Assembly: GCA_947626475.1 (NCBI GenBank)
Contig: CANQSK010000011.1
Coordinates: 1 to 41,161, forward strand
DNA length: 41,161 bases
Reading direction: 5' to 3'
DNA from: an uncultured Lachnospiraceae bacterium
Lineage (GTDB): Bacteria; Bacillota; Clostridia; Lachnospirales; Lachnospiraceae
Shown piece after piece: positions 7,806-16,808 of this stretch. Numbering within the stretch: the stretch's first letter is position 1; each line of letters starts with the position of its first letter. The notes under the pieces are model-generated. The model was not told the origin of the DNA and made no database searches. It saw only the letters and a program-made list of their open reading frames with translations. The translations under genes and the position numbers were made by a program.

Positions 7806-9308
7806 ATGGAAAAGTTAAAATATTTCGCAGGCGGACAGTTCCGCGAGTCCAAGACGGAAAAGTACAATGAAGTCTACAATCCCAGCACCGGCGAAGTCAC
7901 CGCTTTGGTGCCCTGCTGTACCAGGGAAGAAGTGGAAGAGGTGATCGGGATCGCCAAGGAAGCTCAGAAAGCCTGGGCAAAGGTTCCTGTTGTGAAGAGA
8001 GTTCAGGTGCTTTATAAGGTCCGCCAGCTGATCGAAGAAAATATGGAAGAGCTGACCTACCTGGTGGCCCAGGAGAACGGCAAGGTTTGGAACGAGGCGG
8101 AGGGCGATGTGCTGAAAGCCAAGGAAGGCACGGAGCTGGCCTGTTCCGCTCCCACCCTGATGATGGGCGAGTCCCTGATGAACACATCCGCCGGGTTTGA
8201 CACGGTTCTGTACCGGGAGCCTCTGGGCGTGTTTGCCGGAATCGTGCCCTTCAATTTCCCGGCCATGATCCCCATGGGCTGGATGACGCCCATGTGCGTG
8301 GCGGCCGGCAACGCCATAGTCCTGAAAGTTTCCAGCTCCACTCCCCGCACGGCGCTGCGCTTCGCGGAGATCTATAAGGAAGCGGGACTTCCCGACGGCG
8401 TGTTGAACATTGTTCCCTGCTCCAGAAATGAGGCCGAGATTTTCCTGACCCATCCGGACGTGAAGGGTATCTCCTTCGTGGGAACCACCGGCGTGGGCAA
8501 GCACATTTATTCCGTGGCGGCGGCGCACGGCAAGCGCGTTCAGGCTCTGTGCGAAGCCAAGAACCATGCCCTGGTCATGAATGACGCTCCTGTGGACAGG
8601 ACGGCGGCGGGCATTATCAATTCCTCTTTCGGCTGCGCCGGAGAGCGCTGCATGGCTCTGCCTGTAGTAGTTGCGGAGGAGGGCATTGCCGACGCGCTGG
8701 TGGCCAAGCTGGTAGAGCTTGCCTCCAGGATCAAGGTCGGCCCCGCTTATGACAAGACCTCCAAGCTGGGCCCCGTGGTCAACCAGAAGCACAAAGACAG
8801 TATTCTCAGATGGATTGAGAAAGGACTTGAGGAGGGCGCTACCCTGGCTCTGGACGGCCGCAATGTAACGATTGAGGGCTTTGAGGGCGGCTATTACTTA
8901 GGGCCCACCATTCTGGATCACGTGACTCCCGAGATGTCCGTAGGAACCACCGAGATCTTCGGGCCGGTTCTGTGTGTCAAGAGAGTAAAGAACTTTGAGG
9001 AAGGCCTGGCTGTCATGAACGCCAATCCCTTTGCCAACGGCTCCGTGATCTTCACTCAGAGCGGCTACTTCTCCAGAGAGTTCGCTTCCCGCACTGACGG
9101 CGGCATGGTAGGAATCAACGTGGGCATTCCGGTACCCATCGGCGTGTTCCCGTTCTCCGGCCACAAGAATTCCTTCTTCGGCGACCTGCACACCCTGGGC
9201 AAGGACGGCATCCGGTTCTACACCGAGAGCAAGTGCGTAACCACCAGATGGTTTGATGAGGAGGAAAAGAAGAATACAGAGGTCAGCACCTGGGACGGCA
9301 CGATCTAA
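7806..9308 (+). CDS. iolA: CoA-acylating methylmalonate/malonate-semialdehyde dehydrogenase
   Basis: Converts malonate semialdehyde, released from the aldolase step of inositol breakdown, to acetyl-CoA and CO2 with NAD+ and CoA; family members also use methylmalonate semialdehyde. It is a 500-aa aldehyde dehydrogenase. The catalytic Cys is in SSFGCAGERCMAL (around residues 274-286), PFNFPAMIPMGWMTP is typical of the MmsA/IolA subfamily, and EIFGPVL follows. The general ALDH Glu near position 250 lies in LCEAKNHALV, as in MmsA (ALEAKNH/GAKNH type). AAGGAGGTC precedes the ATG. It is the last clear iol enzyme; a sirtuin gene follows after 32 nt. Confidence 0.92.
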   Translation: MEKLKYFAGGQFRESKTEKYNEVYNPSTGEVTALVPCCTREEVEEVIGIAKEAQKAWAKVPVVKRVQVLYKVRQLIEENMEELTYLVAQENGKVWNEAEGDVLKAKEGTELACSAPTLMMGESLMNTSAGFDTVLYREPLGVFAGIVPFNFPAMIPMGWMTPMCVAAGNAIVLKVSSSTPRTALRFAEIYKEAGLPDGVLNIVPCSRNEAEIFLTHPDVKGISFVGTTGVGKHIYSVAAAHGKRVQALCEAKNHALVMNDAPVDRTAAGIINSSFGCAGERCMALPVVVAEEGIADALVAKLVELASRIKVGPAYDKTSKLGPVVNQKHKDSILRWIEKGLEEGATLALDGRNVTIEGFEGGYYLGPTILDHVTPEMSVGTTEIFGPVLCVKRVKNFEEGLAVMNANPFANGSVIFTQSGYFSREFASRTDGGMVGINVGIPVPIGVFPFSGHKNSFFGDLHTLGKDGIRFYTESKCVTTRWFDEEEKKNTEVSTWDGTI

Positions 9309-9340
9309 TAACAGTTGAAAAGAAGGAGGGAGGAATCAGG

Positions 9341-10057
9341 ATGACTGCGCAGGAAACTTTGAGACAATGGATTGATGCCAGCGATAATATCGTGTTCTTT
9401 GGCGGCGCGGGGGTGTCCACGGAGAGCGGGATCCCGGATTTCCGCAGTCAGGACGGACTTTACAATCAGGAATATGATTATCCGCCGGAGACGATCATCA
9501 GTCACAGCTTTTATATGCGGAATCCGGAAGAATTCTACCGCTTCTACAAAAACAGAATGATTTTCACTGAGGCGAAGCCCAACGCCGCCCATTTGGCTCT
9601 GGCCAAGCTGGAGCAGCAGGGAAAGCTTAAAGCGGTCATCACCCAGAACATTGACGGGCTGCACCAGATGGCAGGCAGCAGGGAGGTTCTGGAGCTTCAC
9701 GGTTCCATTCACCGCAATTACTGTACCCGCTGCGGCAAATATTACGGCCTGGAGGCGGTGACCCGCGCCCGGGGCGTGCCCAAATGTGACTGCGGAGGCA
9801 CCATCAAGCCGGACGTGGTTCTCTATGAGGAAGGCCTGGACCAGCATACGCTGCAGAAGGCCGTGTATTACATCCGTCACGCGGACGTGCTGATCGTAGG
9901 AGGAACGTCCCTGGTAGTATATCCGGCGGCGGGCCTTATTGATTATTACCAGGGAAATAAGCTGGTGCTGATCAACAAGTCGGCCACCGCCCGCGACGCC
10001 CACGCGGATCTGGTTATCAACGAGCCTATCGGACAGGTGTTCGCGCCGTATCTGTAA
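9341..10057 (+). CDS. NAD-dependent protein deacylase (sirtuin, Sir2 family)
   Basis: Removes acetyl or other acyl groups from lysine using NAD+, releasing nicotinamide and O-acyl-ADP-ribose. It is 238 aa, a minimal bacterial sirtuin. Visible motifs: GAGVSTESGIPDFRS (residues 22-36), TQNIDGLH (101-108), catalytic His120 in LELHGSIH, and a zinc site of C128, C131, C149 and C151 (CTRC, then CDC, so the second pair is CxC). VGGTSLVVYPAAGL closes the NAD fold. GGAGGGAGGAA is before the ATG. It starts 32 nt after iolA with no terminator visible, so it is probably in the iol transcript. The Tyr/Arg pair typical of desuccinylases is not evident, so a deacetylase is more likely. That it acts on iol enzymes is only a guess from position. 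Confidence 0.9.
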   Translation: MTAQETLRQWIDASDNIVFFGGAGVSTESGIPDFRSQDGLYNQEYDYPPETIISHSFYMRNPEEFYRFYKNRMIFTEAKPNAAHLALAKLEQQGKLKAVITQNIDGLHQMAGSREVLELHGSIHRNYCTRCGKYYGLEAVTRARGVPKCDCGGTIKPDVVLYEEGLDQHTLQKAVYYIRHADVLIVGGTSLVVYPAAGLIDYYQGNKLVLINKSATARDAHADLVINEPIGQVFAPYL

Positions 10058-10140
10058 GGCGGAGACGGATGGCTGCGGGACAGCGGCAGAATTTCGCCCG
10101 GAGGCGGCTGAGATAAGATTTCTGCACAGGAGGGATGCAG

Positions 10141-10323
10141 ATGGTATATGAGGTAGGAGACATTGTAAAACTGAAAAAGCCCCACCCCTGCGGCAGTCAT
10201 GAGTGGGAGATCCTTCGGGTAGGGGCGGATTTCCGGCTGAAATGCATGGGATGCGGCCATCAGATCATGGCGGCGCGCAGCCTGGTGGAGAAAAATACCA
10301 GAGGGCTGCGGAAAGGAGAATAG
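10141..10323 (+). CDS. DUF951 family protein, 60 aa
   Basis: A small basic protein starting MVYEVGDIVKLKKPHPCG and containing HEWEILRVGADFRLKCMGC, the characteristic DUF951 layout; it has three Cys, two of them in CMGC. The family is widespread in Firmicutes and has no settled function. ATG 10141 is chosen because GGAGGG (10129-10134) directly abuts an in-frame ATG at 10135, which would leave no spacer. The stop at 10323 is 2 nt before the next gene, so the two are translated from one message. Confidence 0.8.
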   Translation: MVYEVGDIVKLKKPHPCGSHEWEILRVGADFRLKCMGCGHQIMAARSLVEKNTRGLRKGE

Positions 10324-10325
10324 AT

Positions 10326-12221
10326 ATGGCCGGAATTGCGCTGCTTCTGCCGGATGACAGCATGATGGATTTGGCGAACAAGATTGTGGGTGAGAAAGAA
10401 AACCACGTGATTCTCGCGAAGAAGACGACCAAGGAAACGGTTGTGAGCGAGGCAAGAGACGCGATCGCCCGCGGCGCCAATATTGTGGTCGCCCGGGGAC
10501 ATCAGGCCCTGGAAGTCAAAAACTACACGAAGGTTCCGGTGGTGGAAATCGGAATCACGGCCCAGGAACTGGGCTTGACTGTGATGAGAGCCAAAAAACT
10601 CCTGAAGAAGGACCATCCCGTCATCGGTATTTTCACATGGGAAGGGATGCTGTGCGATACCGAGTATTTTGAGGAATTATTTGACGTAAAGATTCTTCGG
10701 TATGTACTGGAGGATACCAGGCCCTGGGGCGAGATTGTGGAGGACGGGCTGAATGAGGGCGTTGAGATCGTCATAAGCGGCGAGCAGTGTGTCATGTACG
10801 CGAAGCAGAAAGGAATTCCGGCCCTTCTTTACAGGTCTACGGGGGAATCGCTGAGGATCGCTCTGGAGCACGCGGAGAACCTGTACTACATGTCGGAGCT
10901 GGAAAAGCACAATTACGCGCAGTTTTCCACAGTCCTTGACAGCTCCTTTAACGGGATCATCAAAGTTGACACAGACGGTACAGTCCTTTTGATGAACCGC
11001 GTGATGGCTCAGATTCTTCAGATCGACGAGGATGCGGCTGTAGGCATGCATATCTGCGAGATCCTTGACGGACTGGATCAGGAGATCCTGGGACAGGTCG
11101 TCCGGGGAGAGGCGGAAAGCTATTCTACCTTTATCAATGCCTCCGATCAGGCGCTGGTCGTGGTTCTGGAGCCTATTAAGGTGGAGAGTGAAGTCGTGGG
11201 AGTGATCATCTCCTGCAACCGTATGAGACGGCTGAAGTGGGCGGATGAGGATACCCTGCGGGAACAGTTTCTCCGGGGAAACGTTGCCAGAGGAAACCTG
11301 GATGATCTGTCAAAACGGTATCCCGATCTGAAAAATGTGGCTGACCGGGCCAAGCTGTACGCCCAGTCCGCCAGCCCTATTATGGTAACCGGTCCTTACA
11401 GCGGAGAGATCGACATGATCTGTCAGGGAATCCACAATTACAGCCTGCGGAAGGAAGGTCCTTATCTTTTGATCAATCTGGACGGAATGCGGGAAGAGGA
11501 CCAGATGAGGATCCTGTTTGGGGAGGAGGACGCCTGGCAGGGCAGCGCTTTCAGCAGGGCACAGCAGGGGACGCTGGTCATTTACCATATTGAGAAGCTG
11601 GCATTGTCGGTTCAGTACCGCCTGCTCCGTGTGATAACAAGGCGCCAGCTGGCCTCCTATGGCGACAGCGAGGTCATGCAGCTGGTGGACGTGAGAGTGA
11701 TCGCCTACTCTCCGCTGAGCATTCAGACCTGCCTGGCTGAGGGGTATCTGCGGCCGGACCTGTATTATATTTTTGCCACTTTCTGCCTGGAGGTTTCGCC
11801 GCTGCATGAGAGGAAACGGGATGTGGCGCTGCTTCTTGACAAATACCTGGATTCCTACCTGAGAATGTATTCTCATTACCATGTGCTCACGGACGGAGCC
11901 AGAAAAGCGCTGCTTGATTATCCGTGGGAAGGACAGGAGACGCAGCTGAAAGCATTCTGTGAATGTATGGTCCTTACTGTGGGAAAGCGAGTGATCTCAG
12001 AGGACTTTGTCCGGTCGCTTCTGCAGACTCTGTACGGTGAAAAGGATCCGGAGGAGGCGGAAGAGCCGTCCGGAAGCAGGGAGACCAGACAGGAGCGGGA
12101 ACGGCTGCGCATCGAGGACGCGCTTTCCCGGCATAACGGCAATCGGGCGCAGGCGGCCCGGGAGCTTGGGGTCAGCACGACGACACTTTGGAGGCGGATG
12201 AAGAAATACAGTATTTTTTGA
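10326..12221 (+). CDS. PrpR_N/PAS/AAA-like/Fis regulator with degenerate ATPase domain
   Basis: 631 aa with the domain order of sigma-54 activators of the PrpR type: PrpR_N-like sensor (about 1-170), PAS (about 195-300; FNGIIKVDTDGTVLLMNRVM), AAA+-like region (about 335-560) and a Fis-type HTH at the C terminus (NRAQAARELGVSTTTLWRRM). The central domain is broken as an enzyme. Walker A is replaced by VTGPYSGEID (about 353), Walker B by GTLVIYHIEKL (about 414) where GTLFLDEI is expected, and the GAFTGA loop that contacts sigma-54 is absent. It therefore probably works as an ordinary DNA-binding regulator. The start ATG 10326 follows AAAGGAGAATAG. It lies directly upstream of the sugar operon starting at 12396, its most likely target; the ligand is unknown. 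Confidence 0.85.
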   Translation: MAGIALLLPDDSMMDLANKIVGEKENHVILAKKTTKETVVSEARDAIARGANIVVARGHQALEVKNYTKVPVVEIGITAQELGLTVMRAKKLLKKDHPVIGIFTWEGMLCDTEYFEELFDVKILRYVLEDTRPWGEIVEDGLNEGVEIVISGEQCVMYAKQKGIPALLYRSTGESLRIALEHAENLYYMSELEKHNYAQFSTVLDSSFNGIIKVDTDGTVLLMNRVMAQILQIDEDAAVGMHICEILDGLDQEILGQVVRGEAESYSTFINASDQALVVVLEPIKVESEVVGVIISCNRMRRLKWADEDTLREQFLRGNVARGNLDDLSKRYPDLKNVADRAKLYAQSASPIMVTGPYSGEIDMICQGIHNYSLRKEGPYLLINLDGMREEDQMRILFGEEDAWQGSAFSRAQQGTLVIYHIEKLALSVQYRLLRVITRRQLASYGDSEVMQLVDVRVIAYSPLSIQTCLAEGYLRPDLYYIFATFCLEVSPLHERKRDVALLLDKYLDSYLRMYSHYHVLTDGARKALLDYPWEGQETQLKAFCECMVLTVGKRVISEDFVRSLLQTLYGEKDPEEAEEPSGSRETRQERERLRIEDALSRHNGNRAQAARELGVSTTTLWRRMKKYSIF

Positions 12222-12261
12222 AATAAACTGAAAGAAAATGAAATAAATGAATTGCAGTTTT

Positions 12262-12306
12262 AACCCCGTGATGAATTTGGAAAAATCTCACGGGGTTTTC
12301 GTTTGT
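12262..12306 (+). terminator. Rho-independent terminator after the PrpR-like regulator
   Basis: Arms AACCCCGTGA (12262-12271) and TCACGGGGTT (12287-12296), followed by a T-rich run TTCGTTTGTT. It separates the regulator from the sugar operon. Confidence 0.8.
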
Positions 12307-12330
12307 TTTGTCAATAGTTCTAAAATGTGT

Positions 12331-12359
12331 TTTGTGCTACCATATGAAATATATCTAAT
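12331..12359 (+). promoter_or_regulatory. possible promoter of the sugar operon
   Basis: TTTGTG (12331-12336), 17-nt spacer, TCTAAT (12354-12359), 36 nt before the first start codon. Both boxes are imperfect, as expected for an activator-dependent promoter. No sigma-54 (GG-N10-GC) element was seen here, in line with the degenerate activator upstream. Confidence 0.35.
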
Positions 12360-12395
12360 TTGACGAAAAAAGACATGAAACGGGAGGGAAATCCA

Positions 12396-13418
12396 ATGAG
12401 ACAGGTGGTTATTGAAAAGCCGGGAGCCATACGCGTTCTTGAAGATGTGGCTCAGCCGGTTCCCGGTCAGGGAGAGGCGCTTCTGAAAGTAATGTACTGC
12501 GGCATCTGCGGGGCGGATCTTGCCAGCTTCACCGGCAACCAGCCGTTCACTACATATCCACGGGTGCCGGGCCATGAATTCAGCGCCCAGATCGTCAGTG
12601 TTCCGGAGAACAGCCAGGGGTTAAAGGCCGGCGATATGGTTACCTGCAATCCTTATTTTAACTGCGGACACTGTTATTCCTGCCGGAGGGGATTTGTCAA
12701 CTGCTGTGAAGATAATCAGACCATGGGCGTTCAGAGAAACGGAGCTTTCCAGGAATATATTACCATGCCTGTTTCCAGGATAATTCCGGGGAAAGGCCTG
12801 ACAGCCCGGCAGCTGGCGCTGGTTGAGCCGTTTTGCATTGGCTATCACGGGATCGCCCGCGGACATGTAAAGGCCGGTGACAAGGTTCTGGTCGTCGGGG
12901 CCGGTCCCATCGGGATGTTTGCCCTTCTGAGCGCCAAAGCGGCCGGAGCCCGGGTGTGGGCGATAGATATTCTGGACGGGCGGCTGGAGACGGCGCTTAA
13001 AATGGGAGCGCAGGGAGTCGCCAATTCCCGGAGTCAGGACGCTGTGGCCCAGCTGACTCGGGAAGCCACGGGAGGAGACGGCTTTGATGTGTGCGTAGAG
13101 TGCTGCGGCCTTCCGGAAACCTTCCTGCAGTGCATTGACCAGGCAGCCTTTGCCGGAACAGTGATCCTGATCGGAAACGGAAAGAGGGATACAACATTTC
13201 TCCACTCCATTATCCTGAAAAAAGAACTGAACGTATATGGAAGCCGCAATGCCTACACAGAGGATTTCCACAAGGTTATTGATATTCTGGCCGGCGGGCA
13301 GGCGGATGCGGAAGCGCTGGTCAGCGGAGAGTATGATCTGAAGGATGCGGCCGCGGCTTTTGACGCGCTGAAGCATAACGACGGGTCCCTTATGAAAATC
13401 CTGCTGAAATCCTGCTGA
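12396..13418 (+). CDS. zinc-dependent medium-chain alcohol/sugar dehydrogenase
   Basis: A 340-aa NAD(P)-dependent medium-chain dehydrogenase of the sorbitol/threonine/L-gulonate dehydrogenase type. Catalytic-zinc residues are in YCGICGADL and PGHEF. A structural-zinc cysteine cluster is in NCGHCYSCRRGFVNCC, and the Rossmann motif is VVGAGPIGMFALLSA. The start is ATG 12396, behind GGGAGGGAA; a TTG at 12360 is upstream of that site. It is the first gene of the ABC-transporter/hydrolase operon, which suggests it oxidises a sugar, aldonate or uronate released there, perhaps like L-galactonate or L-gulonate 5-dehydrogenases. The precise substrate cannot be read from sequence. Confidence 0.8.
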   Translation: MRQVVIEKPGAIRVLEDVAQPVPGQGEALLKVMYCGICGADLASFTGNQPFTTYPRVPGHEFSAQIVSVPENSQGLKAGDMVTCNPYFNCGHCYSCRRGFVNCCEDNQTMGVQRNGAFQEYITMPVSRIIPGKGLTARQLALVEPFCIGYHGIARGHVKAGDKVLVVGAGPIGMFALLSAKAAGARVWAIDILDGRLETALKMGAQGVANSRSQDAVAQLTREATGGDGFDVCVECCGLPETFLQCIDQAAFAGTVILIGNGKRDTTFLHSIILKKELNVYGSRNAYTEDFHKVIDILAGGQADAEALVSGEYDLKDAAAAFDALKHNDGSLMKILLKSC

Positions 13419-13459
13419 TCGCGGACTGTTAAAATAACTAAGAGGGAGGAAAAGGAATC

Positions 13460-14395
13460 ATGAGTAAAAAAGAAACCGCAATCCCTGCAGTTTCTCAGAA
13501 AAGCCGGATGCGGCGCTACCGGAAAGCGGCTACGCCCTATCTGCTGCTGGCCCCCATGCTGGTATTTGTGCTGCTGTTTATGATCTGGCCGATTTTTAAC
13601 GTGTTTGCCATGAGCCTTGAGTCATACAAGGTTACGAAGCCCAATGCCCGTCATTTTATCGGTCTGGAGAATTTCGTCAAGATCTTTACGAAAGATGATT
13701 TGTTCTGGAAAACATTGAGAAATACCGGCGTCTATGTGATCGCCAGCGTCGCGTTCCAGACTGTTCTCGGATTCTGGCTGGCTTACCTGCTGACCCGCAA
13801 ATTCAGGGGCCGCGGAATCATCCGCGCTCTTGTGCTGGTTCCCTGGGCGGTAGCGGGACTGATGGTCGGAATCATCTGGAATCTAATGCTGGGACAGACT
13901 TACGGCGTCGTGAATGATCTCCTTCGCCGCACGGGCCTGGTCGCCACGAATATTTCCTGGTTCTCCAGCGCCTCGTCGGCCATGTTCGCGGCGTGCTTCG
14001 CGAATGTGTGGAGAGGCATCCCGTTTTTTACGATCAGTTATATGTCCGCGCTGTCCAGCATTCCTGACGATCTGTATGAATCCGCCAGCATTGACGGAGC
14101 CAGCGCGCCGGTGATGATGTTCCGCATCACCATTCCGATGATCAAGGATACGATCATCTTCACCACTCTTCTGAGGTGCATCTGGACGTTTAACGCTGTA
14201 GATCTGATCGTAGCGCTGACAGACGGCGGACCCAACAGAGGAACGACCACTCTGGCCCTGTATATCATGCGTACGTTTACCAACAGCTTTGACTATGGCT
14301 ACGCTTCGGCGCTGGCGGTGATCTCCACGATCATCATGCTGATCCTGGCGTTCTTCTACATCAGGTTCGGGAAGATTGGCGCCAATAATATTTAA
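13460..14395 (+). CDS. CUT1-type ABC sugar transporter permease (MalF/UgpA-like)
   Basis: Inner-membrane permease of 311 aa with about six hydrophobic segments, beginning near residues 28-50. The EAA-loop motif that docks the ATPase is seen as YESASIDGASAPVMMF followed by IPMIKD. The N-terminal ~25 residues are basic and cytoplasmic. GGGAGGAAAAGG precedes the ATG. The second permease starts 12 nt after its stop. No ATPase gene is in the operon; in Firmicutes such CUT1 systems usually share a multitask ATPase (MsmX type) encoded elsewhere. Confidence 0.92.
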   Translation: MSKKETAIPAVSQKSRMRRYRKAATPYLLLAPMLVFVLLFMIWPIFNVFAMSLESYKVTKPNARHFIGLENFVKIFTKDDLFWKTLRNTGVYVIASVAFQTVLGFWLAYLLTRKFRGRGIIRALVLVPWAVAGLMVGIIWNLMLGQTYGVVNDLLRRTGLVATNISWFSSASSAMFAACFANVWRGIPFFTISYMSALSSIPDDLYESASIDGASAPVMMFRITIPMIKDTIIFTTLLRCIWTFNAVDLIVALTDGGPNRGTTTLALYIMRTFTNSFDYGYASALAVISTIIMLILAFFYIRFGKIGANNI

Positions 14396-14407
14396 GGAGG
14401 TACCGGG

Positions 14408-15262
14408 ATGGATTTCAAGACGAAAAAGAAAGTAAAGACCGCTGCTTACCGGGTCCTGCTTCTCTATGTGCCGCTGGCGGTTTTCCTTGTGTTTTCTCTG
14501 TTCCCGCTTTACTGGATCATTAATACGTCCATTAAAAACAGCGTGGATGTGTTAAGTATTCCCGTACAGTACTGGCCGGCAAATCCCAGCTTTGAGAATT
14601 ATACGTATCTGTTTGAGAAAATGGGATTTGGCAATAACGTTAAGAACACAATGTTTGTGGCTGTGCTTACGACTCTTTTTGTTACGCTGCTCAGTCTTCT
14701 GGCGGGGTACGCCATGAGCCGGTATAAATTCAGAGGCAAGGGTTTCATCTATGTGCTGATGCTGGTAACCCAGATGCTTCCGGCCGTAGTCCTGATGATT
14801 CCCCTGTTCCGGACCATGGTGACGCTGAACCTGATCAACAGCCTGTGGAGCCTGGTGCTGATCTGTACCTGTACCAACCTGCCGTTCTGCATGTTTATGA
14901 TGATGGGATATTACAACTCCGTGCCCAACGAGCTGGAGGAGGCGGCCCAGGTAGACGGATGCACCCTTCTGGGCTCCGTGTTCCGTGTCCTGATTCCGGT
15001 CATGCTGCCGAGTATTGTCGCGACGGGAGCCTACTCCTTTATCAACGCGTGGAACGTATATGTATATGCTACCGCGTTTATCACCAACAAGGCAAAGTAT
15101 ACGCTGCCGCTTGCGCTGAACGTATTCCAGGGAGAATACGGAACGGATTACGGCAAACTGGCCGCCGGCTGCGTGATTGCCCTGATTCCTGTCATTGTGA
15201 TCTTTGCCTTTATTCAGAAGCACCTTTCCGGCGGAGCCACTTCCGGCGCGGTAAAGGGCTAA
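14408..15262 (+). CDS. CUT1-type ABC sugar transporter permease (MalG/UgpE-like)
   Basis: A 284-aa partner permease with six predicted membrane segments. Its EAA loop reads ELEEAAQVDGCTLLG followed by LIPVMLP. AAGGAGGTACCGGG is the ribosome binding site. It completes the transmembrane pore with the preceding gene, and the binding-protein gene follows after 74 nt. Confidence 0.92.
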   Translation: MDFKTKKKVKTAAYRVLLLYVPLAVFLVFSLFPLYWIINTSIKNSVDVLSIPVQYWPANPSFENYTYLFEKMGFGNNVKNTMFVAVLTTLFVTLLSLLAGYAMSRYKFRGKGFIYVLMLVTQMLPAVVLMIPLFRTMVTLNLINSLWSLVLICTCTNLPFCMFMMMGYYNSVPNELEEAAQVDGCTLLGSVFRVLIPVMLPSIVATGAYSFINAWNVYVYATAFITNKAKYTLPLALNVFQGEYGTDYGKLAAGCVIALIPVIVIFAFIQKHLSGGATSGAVKG

Positions 15263-15336
15263 ACAGCGCATTTGATACTATTGAACCAAGCTGTCCGATA
15301 CGGACGGTTTGAAAATAAAAAAGGAGGAAAACTATT

Positions 15337-16746
15337 ATGAAACTTGCAAAATGGACAGCCTGCGTGATGAGCGTCGCCATGGTTTCCGCGCTGGTCGCAG
15401 GATGCGGAGGCGGAGGCAGCAGCGCGCCGGCGGAGACGACTGCGGCGGCCGCCACAGAGGCAGCGGCAGAGACGACAGCCGCTGAGGCCGAAGAGACTGA
15501 GGCCGCGGCACCTTCCGGAGACAAGCAGACTCTGGAATTCTGGTACCATTCTTCTGATCCGGTAACAGATGAGTACTATGAAAGTTATTTTGAGAAACTG
15601 AATCAGGAACAGGATCAGTACGAGGTGGTCTATACCAGCTTCTCCTTCACCGATTTCCAGGAGAAGTTCCAGATGGCAGTTTCAACCAACACCATGCCCG
15701 ACGTTGTCAGCCTGGGATTCTCTAATATCGCGGCGTTTACCGCGCAGGATTCCCTGCTTCCGCTGGACGACTATGTGGATCAGATCTCCAACTACAAGAA
15801 TATTGACGAAGGTCTGCTGAAGGGTATGATCAGTATTGGCGACGGCGTTCTGTATGGTCTGCCCTTTGCCTACAACCAGGAGGTTTCCTGGTACAATGTG
15901 CAGAAGTTTGAGGAGAACGGAATCGAGGTTCCCACCACTCAGTCCGAGTTCCTGGATCTGTGTGAGAAATATGCGGATCCCGACAATTCTTCCTACTTCT
16001 ACAGCATGCGCGCGGTTCGTCCTTACGACAGCCTGGTAGCCTGGCTGTGGACCTACACAGACGGACTGGGTTATGAGGGTTCCTGGTTTGACGAGGACGG
16101 CAAGTGTATCCTTGGCGCTCCCGAGTTTGCCGAGGCTCTGGATGTTTACGCGAACATTTACAAGAACAAATGGGTTTCCGGCGATTCCATCAACAATAAC
16201 TATGACCAGATCATAGCTGAGTTTGGCTCCGGCGTTTCCATGTATATTGTCCATAACTCATCTTCTGAGTCTACTCATCTTGCAAACCTGGGCGAGGGCA
16301 ATTTCGCCGCTGCACGCGTGCTTGCCAACGACAAGGGCCGTTACTTCGCGTCCGGCCTGCAGCCCAATGTTTTCTGTATCCCCAACCAGGGAGATGACCA
16401 TGACTACACCGGCGCGATCTGGCTTATGGATCTGCTGCTGAGCGAGGAAGTGGACGGCGGACTGTGCGAGAATCTTGGACGTGTACCCTGCAATACTCTG
16501 ATCGAGAAGCAGGATTGGTATGCAAACGATACAGAGATGATGCTGTACGCAAGCTACCTGACGGACGAGAACTATGTACAGATCAATCATCCTTACTGGC
16601 TGCCTGATTTCTCCACCTTCATTACTGATGATATGACTGCCGATTTCCAGGCTGTTCTGATGGATGAGATGAGCGCTCAGGATTGTGTGTCAAAGTGGGC
16701 TGAAACGATCGATGAGTATCAGGCGGAGTATCTTGCCAGCAAGTAA
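15337..16746 (+). CDS. ABC transporter sugar-binding lipoprotein
   Basis: The 469-aa extracellular solute-binding protein of the transporter. It has a lipoprotein signal peptide with lipobox LVAGC (Cys23 is the predicted lipidated residue). A Gly run and an Ala/Thr/Glu-rich linker (about residues 24-65) tether it to the membrane. The mature part starts at TLEFWYHSSDPV, typical of CUT1 (MalE/UgpB-like) oligosaccharide-binding proteins. AAAAGGAGGAAAAC is the ribosome binding site. Downstream lyase/GH105 genes suggest the ligand is an unsaturated or acidic pectin-type oligosaccharide; this is inference. Confidence 0.92.
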   Translation: MKLAKWTACVMSVAMVSALVAGCGGGGSSAPAETTAAAATEAAAETTAAEAEETEAAAPSGDKQTLEFWYHSSDPVTDEYYESYFEKLNQEQDQYEVVYTSFSFTDFQEKFQMAVSTNTMPDVVSLGFSNIAAFTAQDSLLPLDDYVDQISNYKNIDEGLLKGMISIGDGVLYGLPFAYNQEVSWYNVQKFEENGIEVPTTQSEFLDLCEKYADPDNSSYFYSMRAVRPYDSLVAWLWTYTDGLGYEGSWFDEDGKCILGAPEFAEALDVYANIYKNKWVSGDSINNNYDQIIAEFGSGVSMYIVHNSSSESTHLANLGEGNFAAARVLANDKGRYFASGLQPNVFCIPNQGDDHDYTGAIWLMDLLLSEEVDGGLCENLGRVPCNTLIEKQDWYANDTEMMLYASYLTDENYVQINHPYWLPDFSTFITDDMTADFQAVLMDEMSAQDCVSKWAETIDEYQAEYLASK

Positions 16747-16808
16747 GTTCCGCTGATGAAAACCAGGTTGATTTTGTAAAGCTCGGATGATTATCCGACT
16801 GAAACCAG

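Noticed and set aside
7815-8792. A 325-codon minus-strand open frame inside iolA
   Set aside because: It is a shadow of a clear aldehyde dehydrogenase gene, with no ribosome binding site and no known motif.
12307-12395. A sigma-54 promoter before the sugar operon
   Set aside because: No GG-N10-GC arrangement was found, and the adjacent regulator has lost the sigma-54 contact loop.
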